Source: Gossypium raimondii (lineage: Eukaryota; Streptophyta; Magnoliopsida; Malvales; Malvaceae). From it: a stretch of 64,000 nucleotides of DNA. The notes below the pieces were generated by a model. The model was not told the DNA's origin and searched no databases. It saw only the letters and a program-made list of their open reading frames with translations. The stretch is taken from assembly GCF_025698545.1 (NCBI RefSeq), contig NC_068577.1:2761501-2825500 (forward strand), written 5' to 3'. The position numbers and the translations under genes were made by a program. Of this stretch, positions 11,545-22,535 are shown in pieces (position 1 is the first letter of the stretch; every line of letters starts with the position of its first letter).

Positions 11545-11690
11545 TTTGTTTGACATAATGCTTAGAACTATTTATAGCCCCTTTCCAACTTACAAATAGG
11601 AGGATAATGCGCTTCAGTACACTCGAACTCACGTTCTCCTGCATTTACAGTAATATTCATGTCAATCGAATTAAAACTCAATGTTCAGAT
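11545..11690 (-). mobile_element. SINE, cotton-type family copy
   Basis: Minus-strand copy of the family seen best at 27692. It has box A-like 'gagttttaattcgattgaca', box B-like 'gagttcgagtgta', and the body 'gcgcattatcctcctatttgtaag'. Confidence 0.6.
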
Positions 11691-12437
11691 AAAAAAAAAG
11701 TGTAGATCGTAGAGGAATTGATTTCTTGGTCGTGGGACGTGCCAAAAGGATTAATTATGTTGCCATAAAATAAACATTTTATTGAACATCACTTAGTGCT
11801 TTTAATTATCTTCATAAAAGACAAGGACAAACGCACCAAATACAACTGAAAAGACAGTGGTGGAGAATAAAGATAAAATAGCACTGTGCTTTGTTTTCTT
11901 TTTTTTTTAAAGATTATTCTTTTGTCTTTTTTTTTCAAAATAAAATTGGGGTTTAAGATATATTATCCCCTCAATTAACTTAATAAGTCAACTTCCTAAT
12001 GAAAAAGTCAACTTAATAAAATTGGCTGACATTTTTCAAAAAAAAAAAAAAAAAAAGAAGGCTGGCTTACTTGTGTGTGTACATATATCCTTTAGATAGG
12101 CTTGATTTAGCAGTATAGCAATGGGGGGCTGTGTTTAGGGTTTATTATGTGTATGCATACATCATCATCCACATACATAAATTCATAGCATGCCTGTTGC
12201 TTTAATGGAGTCTGAGTGTATGTATCAGATATATGTGTTTATGATGTTATTTCATATGAAAAGCTTTGTTACTTGAAGCACTTGATTTCTTTTCATCTTT
12301 CCATGATTCTCAAGCAAATGTCTAGAGATTTGATTTATGATATTGTCTCATTTAATTTGGCAATTGGCATTCTTGGATTTTCACAAAGGTCTGAAAAGGG
12401 TTATTCGTGCTAGCAAAAGTTGAGATAACTTTCAATT
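11691..12437. other. Intergenic stretch
   Basis: No gene supported. The 12060-12240 part has a mixed composition with 'atgcatac' and 'catacata' repeats but no codon bias or hairpin I trust. Confidence 0.5.
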
Positions 12438-12943
12438 AAGTCGGGTTGAATTGATATAAAATTTTAGGTTTGTTTCTAAGTTTAGGTTTGATTCAACTTA
12501 AAAAATAGGTTTAAAATTTTATTCAAATTCGACCCAGATTAAAAATGTTAAATCTGAGCCCGGTTTGGCCTGTACGTATTAATTTTTTAAAACTATCTTC
12601 TTTATACTTAAAATAATACTAAGATAGTTGCAACTTTGCAAGCAAATACCTCTAAAATAGTAGCAAAATTAACAATAAAATAATAATTATATAATAATCA
12701 AACAATAACAACAAAATATTAACAATATAATCACAAAACAACAACAAAACAACAGTGAAATGGCAACAAATAAAATAGTAACAAAAAAGGAAGTTTAAGC
12801 TAATTCAGGTTGGGCCGAGCCCAAGCCTGACCTATTTAGAAAATGGACCTTATTTTTTGTTCAAACTTATTTTTTGAGCTTATATTTTTATTCAAACTCT
12901 CTCACTTGGATGTTAGCCCAACCCATGATCAAGTCTACTATAT
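12438..12943. mobile_element. Degenerate copy of the GGGCCGGG hAT-like MITE family
   Basis: Same layout as 2439-2980. A left part has 'gtcgggttgaattgata', the AT-rich centre carries 'agtagcaaaattaacaataaaa', and the right arm has 'ttgggccgagcccaagcctgacctatttagaaaatgg' style motifs and ends CCCAACCCATGATCAAGTCTA. The termini are mutated. Confidence 0.5.
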
Positions 12944-13212
12944 AACAATGAAACTAACCCTGCAGTGCACTAGAATTCTTACTATAATCCTTGCTTGAAA
13001 TTCAATATGTTGTTGAATTAAGACCATCATACTTTAAAAAATTCAACACATTGTACAAGAACAAACAAACCAACAACTTCAATGTTCTAGCCAAACACAT
13101 GTATCGACAAAGAAATGGATATCCATCAAGTATCGAGATGACTATGCCGAGAAACCAACTTTTTCACTATTGATGTCGTTGATGGAGATGGAGGTTTGTA
13201 TGGTGTCTAATG

Positions 13213-13428
13213 CTTAGTTTAGAAATGCTTCTTAAAATTATTTTTGAGAAAAAAAACACTTTTGGGGAGAAGTTAAAATTTTCATCTGAAAAAAAGTATT
13301 TTTGGGCTAATTTTTGGCTTGAGAGAAGCACTTTTTCTCTAAAAAAGCAGCTTGTTTAGAAATAATTTTGTCCCAAGAGTATTTTTTTTTTGTCTCAAAA
13401 GTATTTGAAAAGCATTCCTAAACTAGCT
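13213..13428. mobile_element. Short MITE with CTTAGTTTAGAAATGCTT ends
   Basis: The left end CTTAGTTTAGAAATGCTT and the right end AAGCATTCCTAAACTAGC are inverted copies with one or two changes, and the inner part is also inverted ('aaaaaacactttttg' with 'gaagcactttttctc'). The flanks share 'tctaat' on both sides, fitting an eroded 8-bp hAT-type duplication. Confidence 0.6.
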
Positions 13429-13439
13429 CTAATAGCCTT

Positions 13440-14060
13440 TAAAGGAAGAGATTAGGTTGAAATGTTGGTCGCAGGTGAAGTTGAACATAGTAATAGTAGG
13501 TGACTCTTCAATAGGTCACTAAGAAGGCAATTGTTAGACCCAAAATTGAAACGAGCTGAAACCACTAAATCATACCCCAAAGACACCTCACTAACCTGGC
13601 AAAGGTAAGTTGGCGAAGCGACTCGGGGCCTAATTGCCAACCAAATGACAACCAACATTGGAGGCATGGCCATGGCCTAGCCTCGTACTCATCATGGGCC
13701 AACCTTCAACAATGACGTCGAGATTCACTCGGGGATACACAATACAACTACAAACCCTCACCAATCAAATCACTGTGCACACGTCGAGAGTCCCTCATGA
13801 CAATGATAGCTAAGCCTTATGATCAACACTAGTTCGGTGATGTACCTACTGTTACTCTGCTCAACTTATTCTCCAACCAACATTTCAACCTGTCTCTTCC
13901 TTCAGAGGCCGTCAGGCACCATGTGAACCTCCATCTCTATGAAAAAGACATCAACAATCAATCTCATGGCGAAGGCTGTCTTCTCTACTATAACGAACTT
14001 TCACTCCCTGAGAAATCGGAAAATAGAAGATAAAATTCTGAGTTTGAGTACGAACCAATA
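13440..14060. other. Non-repetitive, G/C-richer stretch of unknown origin
   Basis: Base use here is clearly less AT-rich than its surroundings, yet no long open frame with a recognisable domain exists on either strand. A minus-strand frame of 73 codons (13452-13673) has no known motif. It may be a decayed transposon body or gene fragment; I cannot assign it. Confidence 0.35.
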
Positions 14061-14156
14061 ACATAAATGAAAAAGAATTTACTTATTAATTCCATCGCAA
14101 CCCTATGTCTTAGTCACCTATATATATATGTGCGATTCAAAACAAAAACTCAAAAA

Positions 14157-16176
14157 TCAAGCTGAATTACAAGACTCCTCGGAAGAGCATACTTGAAAAA
14201 TGGATCCAAGTTTTTTCAATGCTTTGGCTCGTAAAATCAGAACATCCTTGGATGCATCAGGGTCTTGAAGTACCTGGATAACAAAAAGATCAATAGCAAA
14301 AGACACCAAAAATTGCATCGCATTTTTGTATTAAGGAAGAAAATGGTTTATTACTTACGGCTAAGCAGACACGGGACAAAGTTGTTTCAATATCAACCAC
14401 ATTGACCTTCCAAAGGGATTGAAGCATGGCTTCCCTTTTATCTTCCAAGGCTTTCATTAAGTTTTCATCTTTTTTTTCTCCTTGGTTCACTTTCTTTAGC
14501 TCTTCTTGTATCTGAATTAAATTAACAGCACCTACAAAACGAGACATATACACATACTTGCCCCGTTTTCATTTGAAAATTTCGAAGTTCAATAATGCAG
14601 AACATTGTACCTGAAGCTGCCATTACTTGTGATTTCACACGGTGCCCTTTATCACGCACCCATTCAGCTATAAAGGGTACCTTCATATACCGCTTGTCTT
14701 TGCCGAGTTCGCTGGCACCTTTCCTTATGTAAATGTACCCAATAGTATGTAGCATTGCCTCACCAAAAGCTGAAAGCGGTGGAAAGATATAAGTTCATGG
14801 CAAAAGTTAATATGTAAGAAGCAAACTGAGTTTTGTACTAAGTAAGAAGCTTACCAGCTTTTGAAAGTCGTTGTGCTTCGCCATTTGCCCAATAAATGAA
14901 CTCATCCGTCTGACCATCGAGGAACGGCTGAAGCCGGTTTTTCAGTGTTACGATGAGCTTGTCTTCCCTTTCTTTCTGCAATACCTGCAAGGGAAAAAGG
15001 AAAAAAGAAAAAGAGGTAAAGCAATATAAAAGTGTGAAGAAACACATTCAGATGAGAAAATGGAACTTGTCAAGAGGGTTTTACCTCCATCTTTTCCCTA
15101 ATTTTTTGTGTACGAGCTTCCTTATCTACTAAACTTTCTTCAAATTCAACTTCAAGAGATGACAAAGTAGCCATTGCTAGTGTGCCTACGTATTCATCGA
15201 AGTAGTCACTTCCGAAAGCCATCCCAAATACAGCTGAAGGATCCAACATGGAGCCTCTAGCACCCAAATAATATGAAGAACTGATAAGGATCGATCCCAT
15301 TTATGTCTTTTTCACGTTTACATTCAAATTTGAAAGAGCATAAATTTGAAAAATCACAATGAAAGGATATAAACTTACGGTATGATTCCATCCTTTCCAT
15401 TTTTGTCATAATCTTCACGTTTGTCAGGATCACTTAATACCTGATAAGCCTCAGAGAGTGCCTTCATATATATATAAAATCAAACACTGTAAATTAATCA
15501 CCATTACATCATAGGAACTTGAAGATGAACATGTTGAAATCCAATAACTTACAGCAAATTTTTCATCGGCTTTTGGATCTCCGGGGTTTTTATCGGGATG
15601 AACTTGCCTTGCCTGAAATAACACCACATAAATGAATTATATCAATTGTTTCAAATCCCATCATGTGCAAACTCTTCAGTGAGGCCTGTTCAAGCGCAGA
15701 CGACACTTTACAGACTTCTTTATGGTAGAGTTGGCACTGCCTATAGCTCTCAACATCGCTATTCTACCGCGTGAATTACCCTTTTCCAACTAAAAAAGGC
15801 ATACCGAACAAAAACCAAGAGGCTAAAACCGAGTATAAACGCTCCAAGAAAGCAATACCGGTATGTTAAGTGTCCGTAATCATTCACATGAATAATAATT
15901 CAGAACATTTTCATTCCCCAGTTTCAACTTTCAACAAACATTTGGATGGCAATTATTTTTTCATCCAAAAATCCCAAAACAGATACATTTTTATGATGAA
16001 GTTATACATATATATATTTGTATATTTAGGGGGAAAAAAGGAAACCCAGAAATGAAAACATGATGGAGATCATGAAATGAGAAGCTTACTTTGAGGTAAT
16101 AAGCCTTCTTGATTTCAGCTGCGGATGCACTAACCTTGACACCCAATATATCGTAATATGAGGTATCACTCGTCAT
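14157..16176 (-). CDS. J-domain chaperone with DnaJ-X C-terminal domain (DNAJ10-like)
   Basis: Eight exons on the minus strand: 16090-16176, 15553-15612, 15379-15461, 15085-15256, 14855-14984, 14611-14769, 14359-14531 and 14157-14273, giving about 326 residues. Residues 5-70 are a J domain with the HPD motif at 34-36 ([10 protein letters not shown]), which stimulates Hsp70 ATPase. The rest is the DnaJ-X domain of plant proteins like At1g76700: 'DPSAVFGM', '[20 protein letters not shown]', '[11 protein letters not shown]', '[18 protein letters not shown]'. Exon 4 could also start at 15280, adding 8 residues in frame; the shorter form fits the family better. After 'LGSIFQ' the end ([11 protein letters not shown]) is unlike relatives, which are longer, so a last exon may be missed or the gene shortened. 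An in-frame ATG at 16242 exists, but family starts favour 16176. Confidence 0.88.
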
Positions 16177-16486
16177 TGTCACAATATTCTCCTTGGAACT
16201 GCTTTTAACATTACAATTAGGCATCCAAAATACAAACAACAAGAAGATTTATATAATAACAATCCCAAAAGATGAATCATCATTCAAATGTATTACATAA
16301 ACAAGAATTTAAGAGTCAATAATCAAATTCGTGAAATGAACTTACATGGAATGTGAGATGAACAGAAAAGGTTAAGCAAGGCAAGGAAGTGGAAGATGGA
16401 TAAAAACCAGGAAATCAGTCAGGGATATTAGAAGGGAGTGATTATATTAGAAATGTTGAGAAATGTAAGAGGATAAAAGGGAAGAT

Positions 16487-16526
16487 TTACGTGGGGGTTC
16501 CATGGTTACACGTGTGAAAACGTGAG
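16487..16526. promoter_or_regulatory. Cluster of three ACGTG cores upstream of the J-protein gene
   Basis: TTACGTGGG (from 16487), TACACGTGTGA (from 16507) and AACGTGAGG (from 16518) fall within 40 bp, about 310-350 bp upstream of the start. ACGTG cores are the binding sites of bZIP factors in ABA and stress response. That role here is inference. Confidence 0.4.
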
Positions 16527-16699
16527 GGGCAATAGAGATATAGAATGTGGAGTTAAGACTGTTGCAACGTCCACCCCATGTTGTAAGGAAAACAAACACA
16601 TTTGCTTCGTGTTGTCGTGTTGTAATGACAAAGTGCCAAATCTTTGAAAGGAAGCTTCTATTGAGATTTTCAGTTAATACCTAAATCTCATTTCTCATT

Positions 16700-18150
16700 A
16701 CATGCAACAAAAGGTTCGGTACTTAAAAACTTATTTTTTCTCAAATATCTACTTAAATTTTCATTCTGTTATTTGGTTCAGTTTTTTCTCTTAACGGTGG
16801 TTGTCATGTGCACTGATGGAGCCAGGATGTTAATCTTAGGGGCAAGCTAAAATTAGAGGCGCTACATTAAACCTTTATAAATTTATAGTATTCCAACATG
16901 ACAATTGATTTAAATATATAAACAATCGATTTAAAAGAAATAATATTTTTGAGAAATTGAAAAAATTCTTAAACCTTGAAGGGCTAAATTGTATTTTTGA
17001 GAGGACCATAGTATATCTATAAATGGCTAAATTGCAAAAACTTTAAACCCTTGAAGGGCCATGGCCCCCCTCTGGGCCTCTACTAGGCCCCGACATTGGC
17101 CATGTGGTGCCAATCTGAATGACCCACGTTTATTTAAAATAAAACATTGATTGACATTGGCAACTGGTGGTTGAAGTTGACCAACTGTTGACCTTCCACA
17201 TAGCGTTATTAGAATGCACCACATCATCTTTTTTTTTAATATTATATATAACAAAATATTTTAAAATGTAAAAGAATCATATATAATTTATAAATAATTA
17301 AAAAGTTTAAAAAGTATTTTATAAAATTCCAAAATATATAAATTTAAATTTCAAAAATAAAATATTATATAAAATAAAAATATATATTTAACTTTTAAAA
17401 ATTTAAAAAACTTAATTTTTCAAAATATATATTCTGGAAAATTTCTCATAATTTTTTTCAAAACTCTAAACTCTAAATATTCAAAACAATATATCTAAAT
17501 TTCTAAAATTCGAAAAATATATCTAAATTTCCAAAATAGACAAAGTTAAAAAATATATAAAGTTTTGAATTTTAGAAATTTAGATATATTGTTCTGAATT
17601 TTAAAATTTAGAGTTTTTGAAAACATAAAATTTATGAAAAATTTCCTAGAAAATATATACATTTTAAGAAAATTAAGGTTTTTGTAATTTTTAAAATTTA
17701 AATACCTTTTTTATTTTTATAAAATTTTAATTTTTGTATATTATTTTGATTATTTGGCCAAACTTATATTTGTATATTTTAGAACTAATTTTTTAAGTTC
17801 TTATAAAAATATTTTTAATTTTTTTGAATTATTTATATATTATATATAATTTTTTTATATTTTTACAAATATAATGTATATAATATTAAAAAATTAAAAA
17901 GAAGGGTGATGTGGCGCATTCTAATAACGCCATATGGACATTCAACGATCAGTCAATGCTAGTCAATATTCAATCAATGATGGGTCAATATTTTTTATTT
18001 TAAATAAACTTAATTGTCACGTGACACATTCTTATTAGTTTGATGTGCCATGTAATATATTATAATTGATGTCATATGAAAACCAAATTTTTTAACACCG
18101 TTATAAAAAAACTAAACCAAATAATCAAATAATTGTTTAAGTACTAATAT
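16700..18150. mobile_element. Large AT-rich foldback element with a nested insertion
   Basis: The arms are inverted copies. On the left are 'ttatttggttcagttttttctcttaacggtg' and 'agcgttattagaatgcaccacatc'; on the right come 'gatgtggcgcattctaataacgcc' and 'aacaccgttataaaaaaactaaaccaaataa'. The symmetry continues through the core ('aatatatctaaatttc' against 'gaaatttagatatatt') with a centre near 17535. A segment at about 16815-17100 ('ggagccaggatg ... ggccatggccccc') has no counterpart on the right and looks like a later insertion. No coding sequence. Confidence 0.7.
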
Positions 18151-18998
18151 GGAAAAAAAAAAGAAGAAGCTTTAAATATCAAAACAAAAAGCCATGCATA
18201 GTTTAAAGCAAAATTAAGCATTAAGACTAAACAAAAAGTAAGCAGTAAAGATTGCAAGACACCTATTCCTTGACTCATGTGAACCACAACAAAGTACACG
18301 TTTGATCACATATGTGATCCAAAGCTAGAAATTATATTGTTTAAGAGAAATGTCTTTTTTGATACGATATGATTAAGATGATTAGGTTATGTTGTGTTTT
18401 CTACACGTTTATCATATAGTTATCGTCAAATCACGTTAAAATTTATGTCTGAACTTTATATTAAGATCATAAATTCTCTGATCACATTTAAATACACATA
18501 CATAAAATCGATCGTGACTCAACGGTAGAGAATTATCCACTAATTATATCACTTTTATTATTAAACCATTAGAACATCCTCGACATTATTGTATAAATTG
18601 GTTAAAATTTCTATACGGTGCAATATGCTACTGATCGTTCTAATATCTAATTTCTTCATTATCATTATTTTTACACTAATCTCATATATTTATTTTTTAA
18701 AATATTTTTCTTTAACTTTTCTTTGTCATTACCTTTTTATTTATTAAAGCATACCCTTCAATTACGTTGTTAACTTTTGCCTATATTTTCAGATATTTAA
18801 TCAGCTTTTTTGTTCACAATTTGTCTCTTCTTTTATCTCTCTTTTTAGTGCTCCAATCTGATGGGGATATCTTTCCTTCTTTATGTTACTTCTTTCTTTG
18901 CTTATCTTTCCACAGGCTTTGAGCAATTCCAATCTTACAATGAAAGTATATAAATTAACCTTTTATATTTTGCAATGGCTACAGCAATTGTTGATGTA
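18151..18998. other. Intergenic stretch
   Basis: No gene seen. A phrase 'cgtgactcaacggtagagaattatcc' near 18511 resembles an eroded SINE head. Confidence 0.5.
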
Positions 18999-18999
18999 A

Positions 19000-19203
19000 T
19001 TTATATAGAGAAGGGATTGTATGAAATTGTGATTTTATGTCATCTCTATCTTTTTCTAATAGGAGAATGACAAATCAAATTTTTTTTCAGAAGAAAAAAA
19101 TTGAAAATCAGGAAGAAATATCTGATTTGTCATTCTCCTATTGAAAAGGAATAAGATGACGTGGAATTACAGTTTGATACAATTCTTTCTCATTTATATA
19201 ACA
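19000..19203. mobile_element. Compact foldback (hairpin) element
   Basis: Two arms of roughly 95 bp face each other. The inner 20 bases AATAGGAGAATGACAAATCA (19058-19077) are repeated perfectly as the reverse complement at 19123-19142, with a 45-bp loop. The outer arms match with several changes. This could fold into a long RNA hairpin if transcribed. Confidence 0.65.
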
Positions 19204-19560
19204 TTTTTCATTTATAATAGTTTTTATAATATTATTTTTTTTATAAATTTTTACACTTTAATATTTTTATTATTTTCTATATTTTTTTGTTTTATTATAT
19301 TTTTATTGATTTTTAATGATTTTATAAATAATACAAATTTTTATCACGTGGTAAAATCTTAACTTGCCACATGGCAAAAACAACTTTAAAAAGGGTTGTC
19401 GTTTGTTGTGTAACGTTGACAGTAAACTTTAATGGTCAAAGGGCTTAATTAATTGTAATTTTAACATTCAAAGGCCCAATTGAGTGTAAAAAAAAAAAGT
19501 GGGAGATTTAATTGATTTTTCAGAAAAAGTTCAGGGGCTTTTAAGGCCCTTTAGCCAAGA
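19204..19560. mobile_element. One arm of a family-B foldback element
   Basis: The 'gcccaattgagtgtaaaaaa', 'cacatggcaaaaa' and 'ggccctttagcca' phrases match the right arm of the complete element at 56440-57549. No left arm is visible, so this is a fragment. The stretch from 19561 to 19984 holds nothing I recognise. Confidence 0.45.
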
Positions 19561-19984
19561 AAGAATAACTCAAGTTTGAAGTATGGTTAATATACCATTT
19601 GGTATTTGACTTTAATTATAAAATTCAATTTGGTACTCTAACTTCCTTTTTCATAATGAAATCCAAAGTTAAGGCAAACTATACACTAAAATAATCTTTA
19701 AGGCCGAGGCCTAAAATTTATCATACGCAATTATATATGTAGGTCTCTGAGTCCCATCATGTGTGTGGATTCTAATCAGTTAGTCCAATTTGTTGACATT
19801 AGTCTGGATTGTATTAGTTCTTAATTTATTTGTGCCATAATGATTTGATCCTACTTGACAGTTACTCGGATAATTCGTTTGTAATAGTATGATCCTTATG
19901 ATTACTCAAACTTATATTTGTAATTGTACTTTAAGTGTACTGTAATTGTTAGACTTGAAAAAAAAATTAATTAGAGCCAATAAA

Positions 19985-20440
19985 AATTGTTTAAAATATG
20001 GACTGGGCTCGGTGTTGAACATGAGCTCAAGCAATTCTTTTAAGTTTTTAATGTTTTATATTATGTTATTTTATATATTATGTAATTTATAACACATAAA
20101 ATTAATTATATAGTAATATATAATACTACTATAATGTAAGAATTAAAAATTTAAGATGACTATATATAAAATTATTAAATGTTAAATTAAAACAAGTATA
20201 AATATATTTTTTTAAATTTTGAAAACATAATATAAGCTTAGGTTATCCATTTACAAATATGGACAAGCTTAAAAAAAATTTTAAACTCATATTTCAGGTC
20301 GGACCAAGTTTGAGCAAATATAAAATGTGTCAATATCATGTTTAGGTCTAGTTTGACTTGACCCATGAACACCTTTAACATGACTATCATAACTTATCAT
20401 CGTGAACACCTCTAACATGACCATCAGAATTTATCATTAC
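19985..20440. mobile_element. Degenerate hAT-like MITE plus a short tandem duplication
   Basis: A decayed GGGCCGGG-family copy ends in 'gacttgacccatgaacacctttaacatg' (to about 20380). Its last approx. 37 bp are repeated once directly after ('gtgaacacctctaacatgaccatcag'), a small tandem duplication of the element end. Confidence 0.45.
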
Positions 20441-20649
20441 TTAATGTTAGTCAACATCCATCAATTTGAACCATTTTTTAAAAATTTAAAATAAAAATGA
20501 AATTTAAAATAAAAAAATGTATCATGGGAACTTTTATATAATTTTTGAATTTTTTTAACCTTTTAAAATTTTATCTAATTTTTTTTATGTTTAAATTTAT
20601 ACATTAATTTTTAATTCTTTTAAGAATTTAATGGGCTGTCAAGAATATA

Positions 20650-20903
20650 GAAGAAGTAGGATGGGCGGTTGGTCGAATTTAGTATGAATCATACATGGAT
20701 AGTAGTTGAAGTTGGCGGCTCCTCTAAGTTCCCCATCTGGGATCCCTAGAGAAGAGGATCAAGTTGGCATTTGCAAACAGCTTGATGCATTATTTGTCTT
20801 CAACCCTTTGAGCGAAATGCGGCAAAAGGAAGGAAAATCCATAGACCAACCCCATCGTCTCTACCCCATAGTAACTACGAGATCACCCCAAAGACGCCTT
20901 CGG
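20650..20903 (+). other. Nuclear insert of plastid DNA (NUPT)
   Basis: The sequence 'ttgagcgaaatgcggcaaaa' with 'ctacgagatcacccc' and 'gacgccttcgg' matches, from memory, a very conserved non-coding part of the chloroplast inverted repeat between the rps12 3' exons and trnV-GAC. Compared with that memory, many differences look like C-to-T or G-to-A changes, the usual decay of methylated nuclear copies. Its base composition differs sharply from both flanks. It encodes nothing in the nucleus; an 80-codon open frame over it (20706-20948) is incidental. Confidence 0.75.
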
Positions 20904-22090
20904 TATTTTTTTTATCTTTTTATAATTTTCTATTTTTTATATATTTAGATTAAAAAACATTTCTTTTGAGTTTTCTATTTTCTATTATTTTTACTTAAAT
21001 TAATTAAGATTTCAACAAATTTTATAAAAAAAATTAAGAGATTATGAGTAATTTAGAAATTGTATAAAAAATTATAGAATCTTGATATAGTTCATTAGTT
21101 TAATTTTCATCCTTGAAACAATCAAAAACTTTGAAGGATATGGAGATGTGATAAAAAAATTTCACTTTTCAAAGAATTGAATTAGTCTTTCTAAAGATGA
21201 TAGAGCGATTTAACATGTTTTATTTTTTTTTTAGTAAATTACAAAAAGATGGTAAAGCCCTAACAGTAGCGTACTCTCGAACCTAAACCACATATGGGAC
21301 GGTGAATACTTTGACCATCAAACCAATACATGGGATTCACGTGTTTTATTCTTTTAACACATGATGACGTGACGTGTACACCTTGACATTTTTCATATAG
21401 TTGAACAAATTATTCATTTTCCTTCCTTTTTGTCCTTTTTAAATGTGCAAAAATTTTATCTAGTTGTACAAAAATGTTAAATTATACTTAGATGATGGCA
21501 CACCATTATGTAAGTGAAAAAAGTTATTTAATAAATTTATAAAAAAAATTAGATGTGATTTTTGTTGAAATAGAAAGATTGGGATAGTGAAGAATATGAA
21601 ATTTGTGTTGAATTCCCGTAATTTTTATATGTTAGAGATTGTGTGACCTAAATCCGTCACTTGTTGAAGAAATAAATACAATGGCAAAATAAGGAGATTT
21701 GTAAGGGCGAAAGGTCGAGGGTCGAATAGAACTATTATTCTTGTATTTGACTTTGATTAGAACAAAGTTTTTCAACCCTTAAATAAATATAGTTGAAACT
21801 CTTTTTATATCATTCATTAATTTTCGATATTAGTGAATTTCTCCTGCTCTACTTTTCCCGAAAGGATTTACACTTAAAATATGTATGTTCTTTTTCTTTT
21901 TTTACTGTGCGATCATTCTACCGCCGTTATTGACGTTTATTATAACAATAAATAAAGTATCAAATTATTTAATGAGATTAATAAAATAATAATAAAACGG
22001 AAAAAAAAAAAAGAAGAAAACAATGAACTTTATAGAATTTGACCGTTCTTAGACGAATTATTATTATTAATTTTGATGAAATTTCTTAAA
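20904..22090. other. Intergenic stretch with a weak SINE
   Basis: At 21230-21345 the minus strand shows a tRNA-like pattern ('ttggtttgatggtcaaagta ... ggttcgagagtac') followed by an A-rich end, which fits an old SINE. The rest is AT-rich and empty as far as I can see. Confidence 0.45.
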
Positions 22091-22118
22091 CGATTCTTAA
22101 TGATGAAACATGTTATGT

Positions 22119-22469
22119 TCACCATTGCTTCCATTGAAGAAAAGTGATGATATCTTCCAAAGACTGTAATCTGCAGCTAAGTTCATTGGTTTGAGCTCTA
22201 AGCACTGAGTTTTCAGCCTCAACATGCAAGTAACTCTGCGACGTTATGTTTAAACTCAGTATAATCTGATGATTATCTTCCCTCAACTGAGTTAACTCAG
22301 CCGTCAGATCATCCAAATGCTTCTTCTTCCTCATCCTCGACCTCCTCGCTGATTCTCTGTTCGATGCCTTCCTTTTCCTCTTCCTTTCTTCCATCAATAA
22401 TGCCTGCAACTCCTCTGACACTTGTGTCACCGTTGATGCCCCCGAAGATGTCCCACTCAAAGAACCCAT
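22119..22469 (-). CDS. S1-group bZIP transcription factor (bZIP11/bZIP2-like)
   Basis: A single-exon protein of 116 residues. The basic region (about residues 29-49) has the N-x7-R signature in 'SNRESARRSRMRKKK'. The leucine zipper follows with heptad Leu, Ile and Val ('HLDDLTAELTQLREDN', 'ENSVLRAQTNELSCRLQSL'). The N-terminal 'GTSSGAS' and the block 'NITSQSYLHVEAENSVLRAQ' are typical of group S1, which binds ACGT boxes and controls amino-acid and sugar metabolism, often as dimers with group C. The leader carries a sucrose-control type uORF 67 bp upstream. Relatives are about 140-170 residues; here the frame ends after 'FLQWKQW', where relatives read 'FLN..NG', so the end looks altered by a one-base shift. 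Confidence 0.88.
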   Translation of the reverse strand: MGSLSGTSSGASTVTQVSEELQALLMEERKRKRKASNRESARRSRMRKKKHLDDLTAELTQLREDNHQIILSLNITSQSYLHVEAENSVLRAQTNELSCRLQSLEDIITFLQWKQW

Positions 22470-22535
22470 AGCTGGAACTCGAGACTGATATCAAGCGAAG
22501 TGTTAACGTAAGGACTGAAATTAGAGATAGTAGTG

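Noticed and set aside
13452-13673. 73-codon minus-strand frame as a gene
   Set aside because: No motif, no family resemblance and no splice context; left as unassigned sequence.
16177-16242. Upstream start for the J-protein that would add 22 residues
   Set aside because: J-domain relatives begin a few residues before the YYDILGV motif; the extra part has no similarity I recognise, so 16176 is the better start.
20706-20948. 80-codon open frame as a protein gene
   Set aside because: It lies across the plastid-derived non-coding insert and runs into AT-rich flank; no plant protein resemblance.
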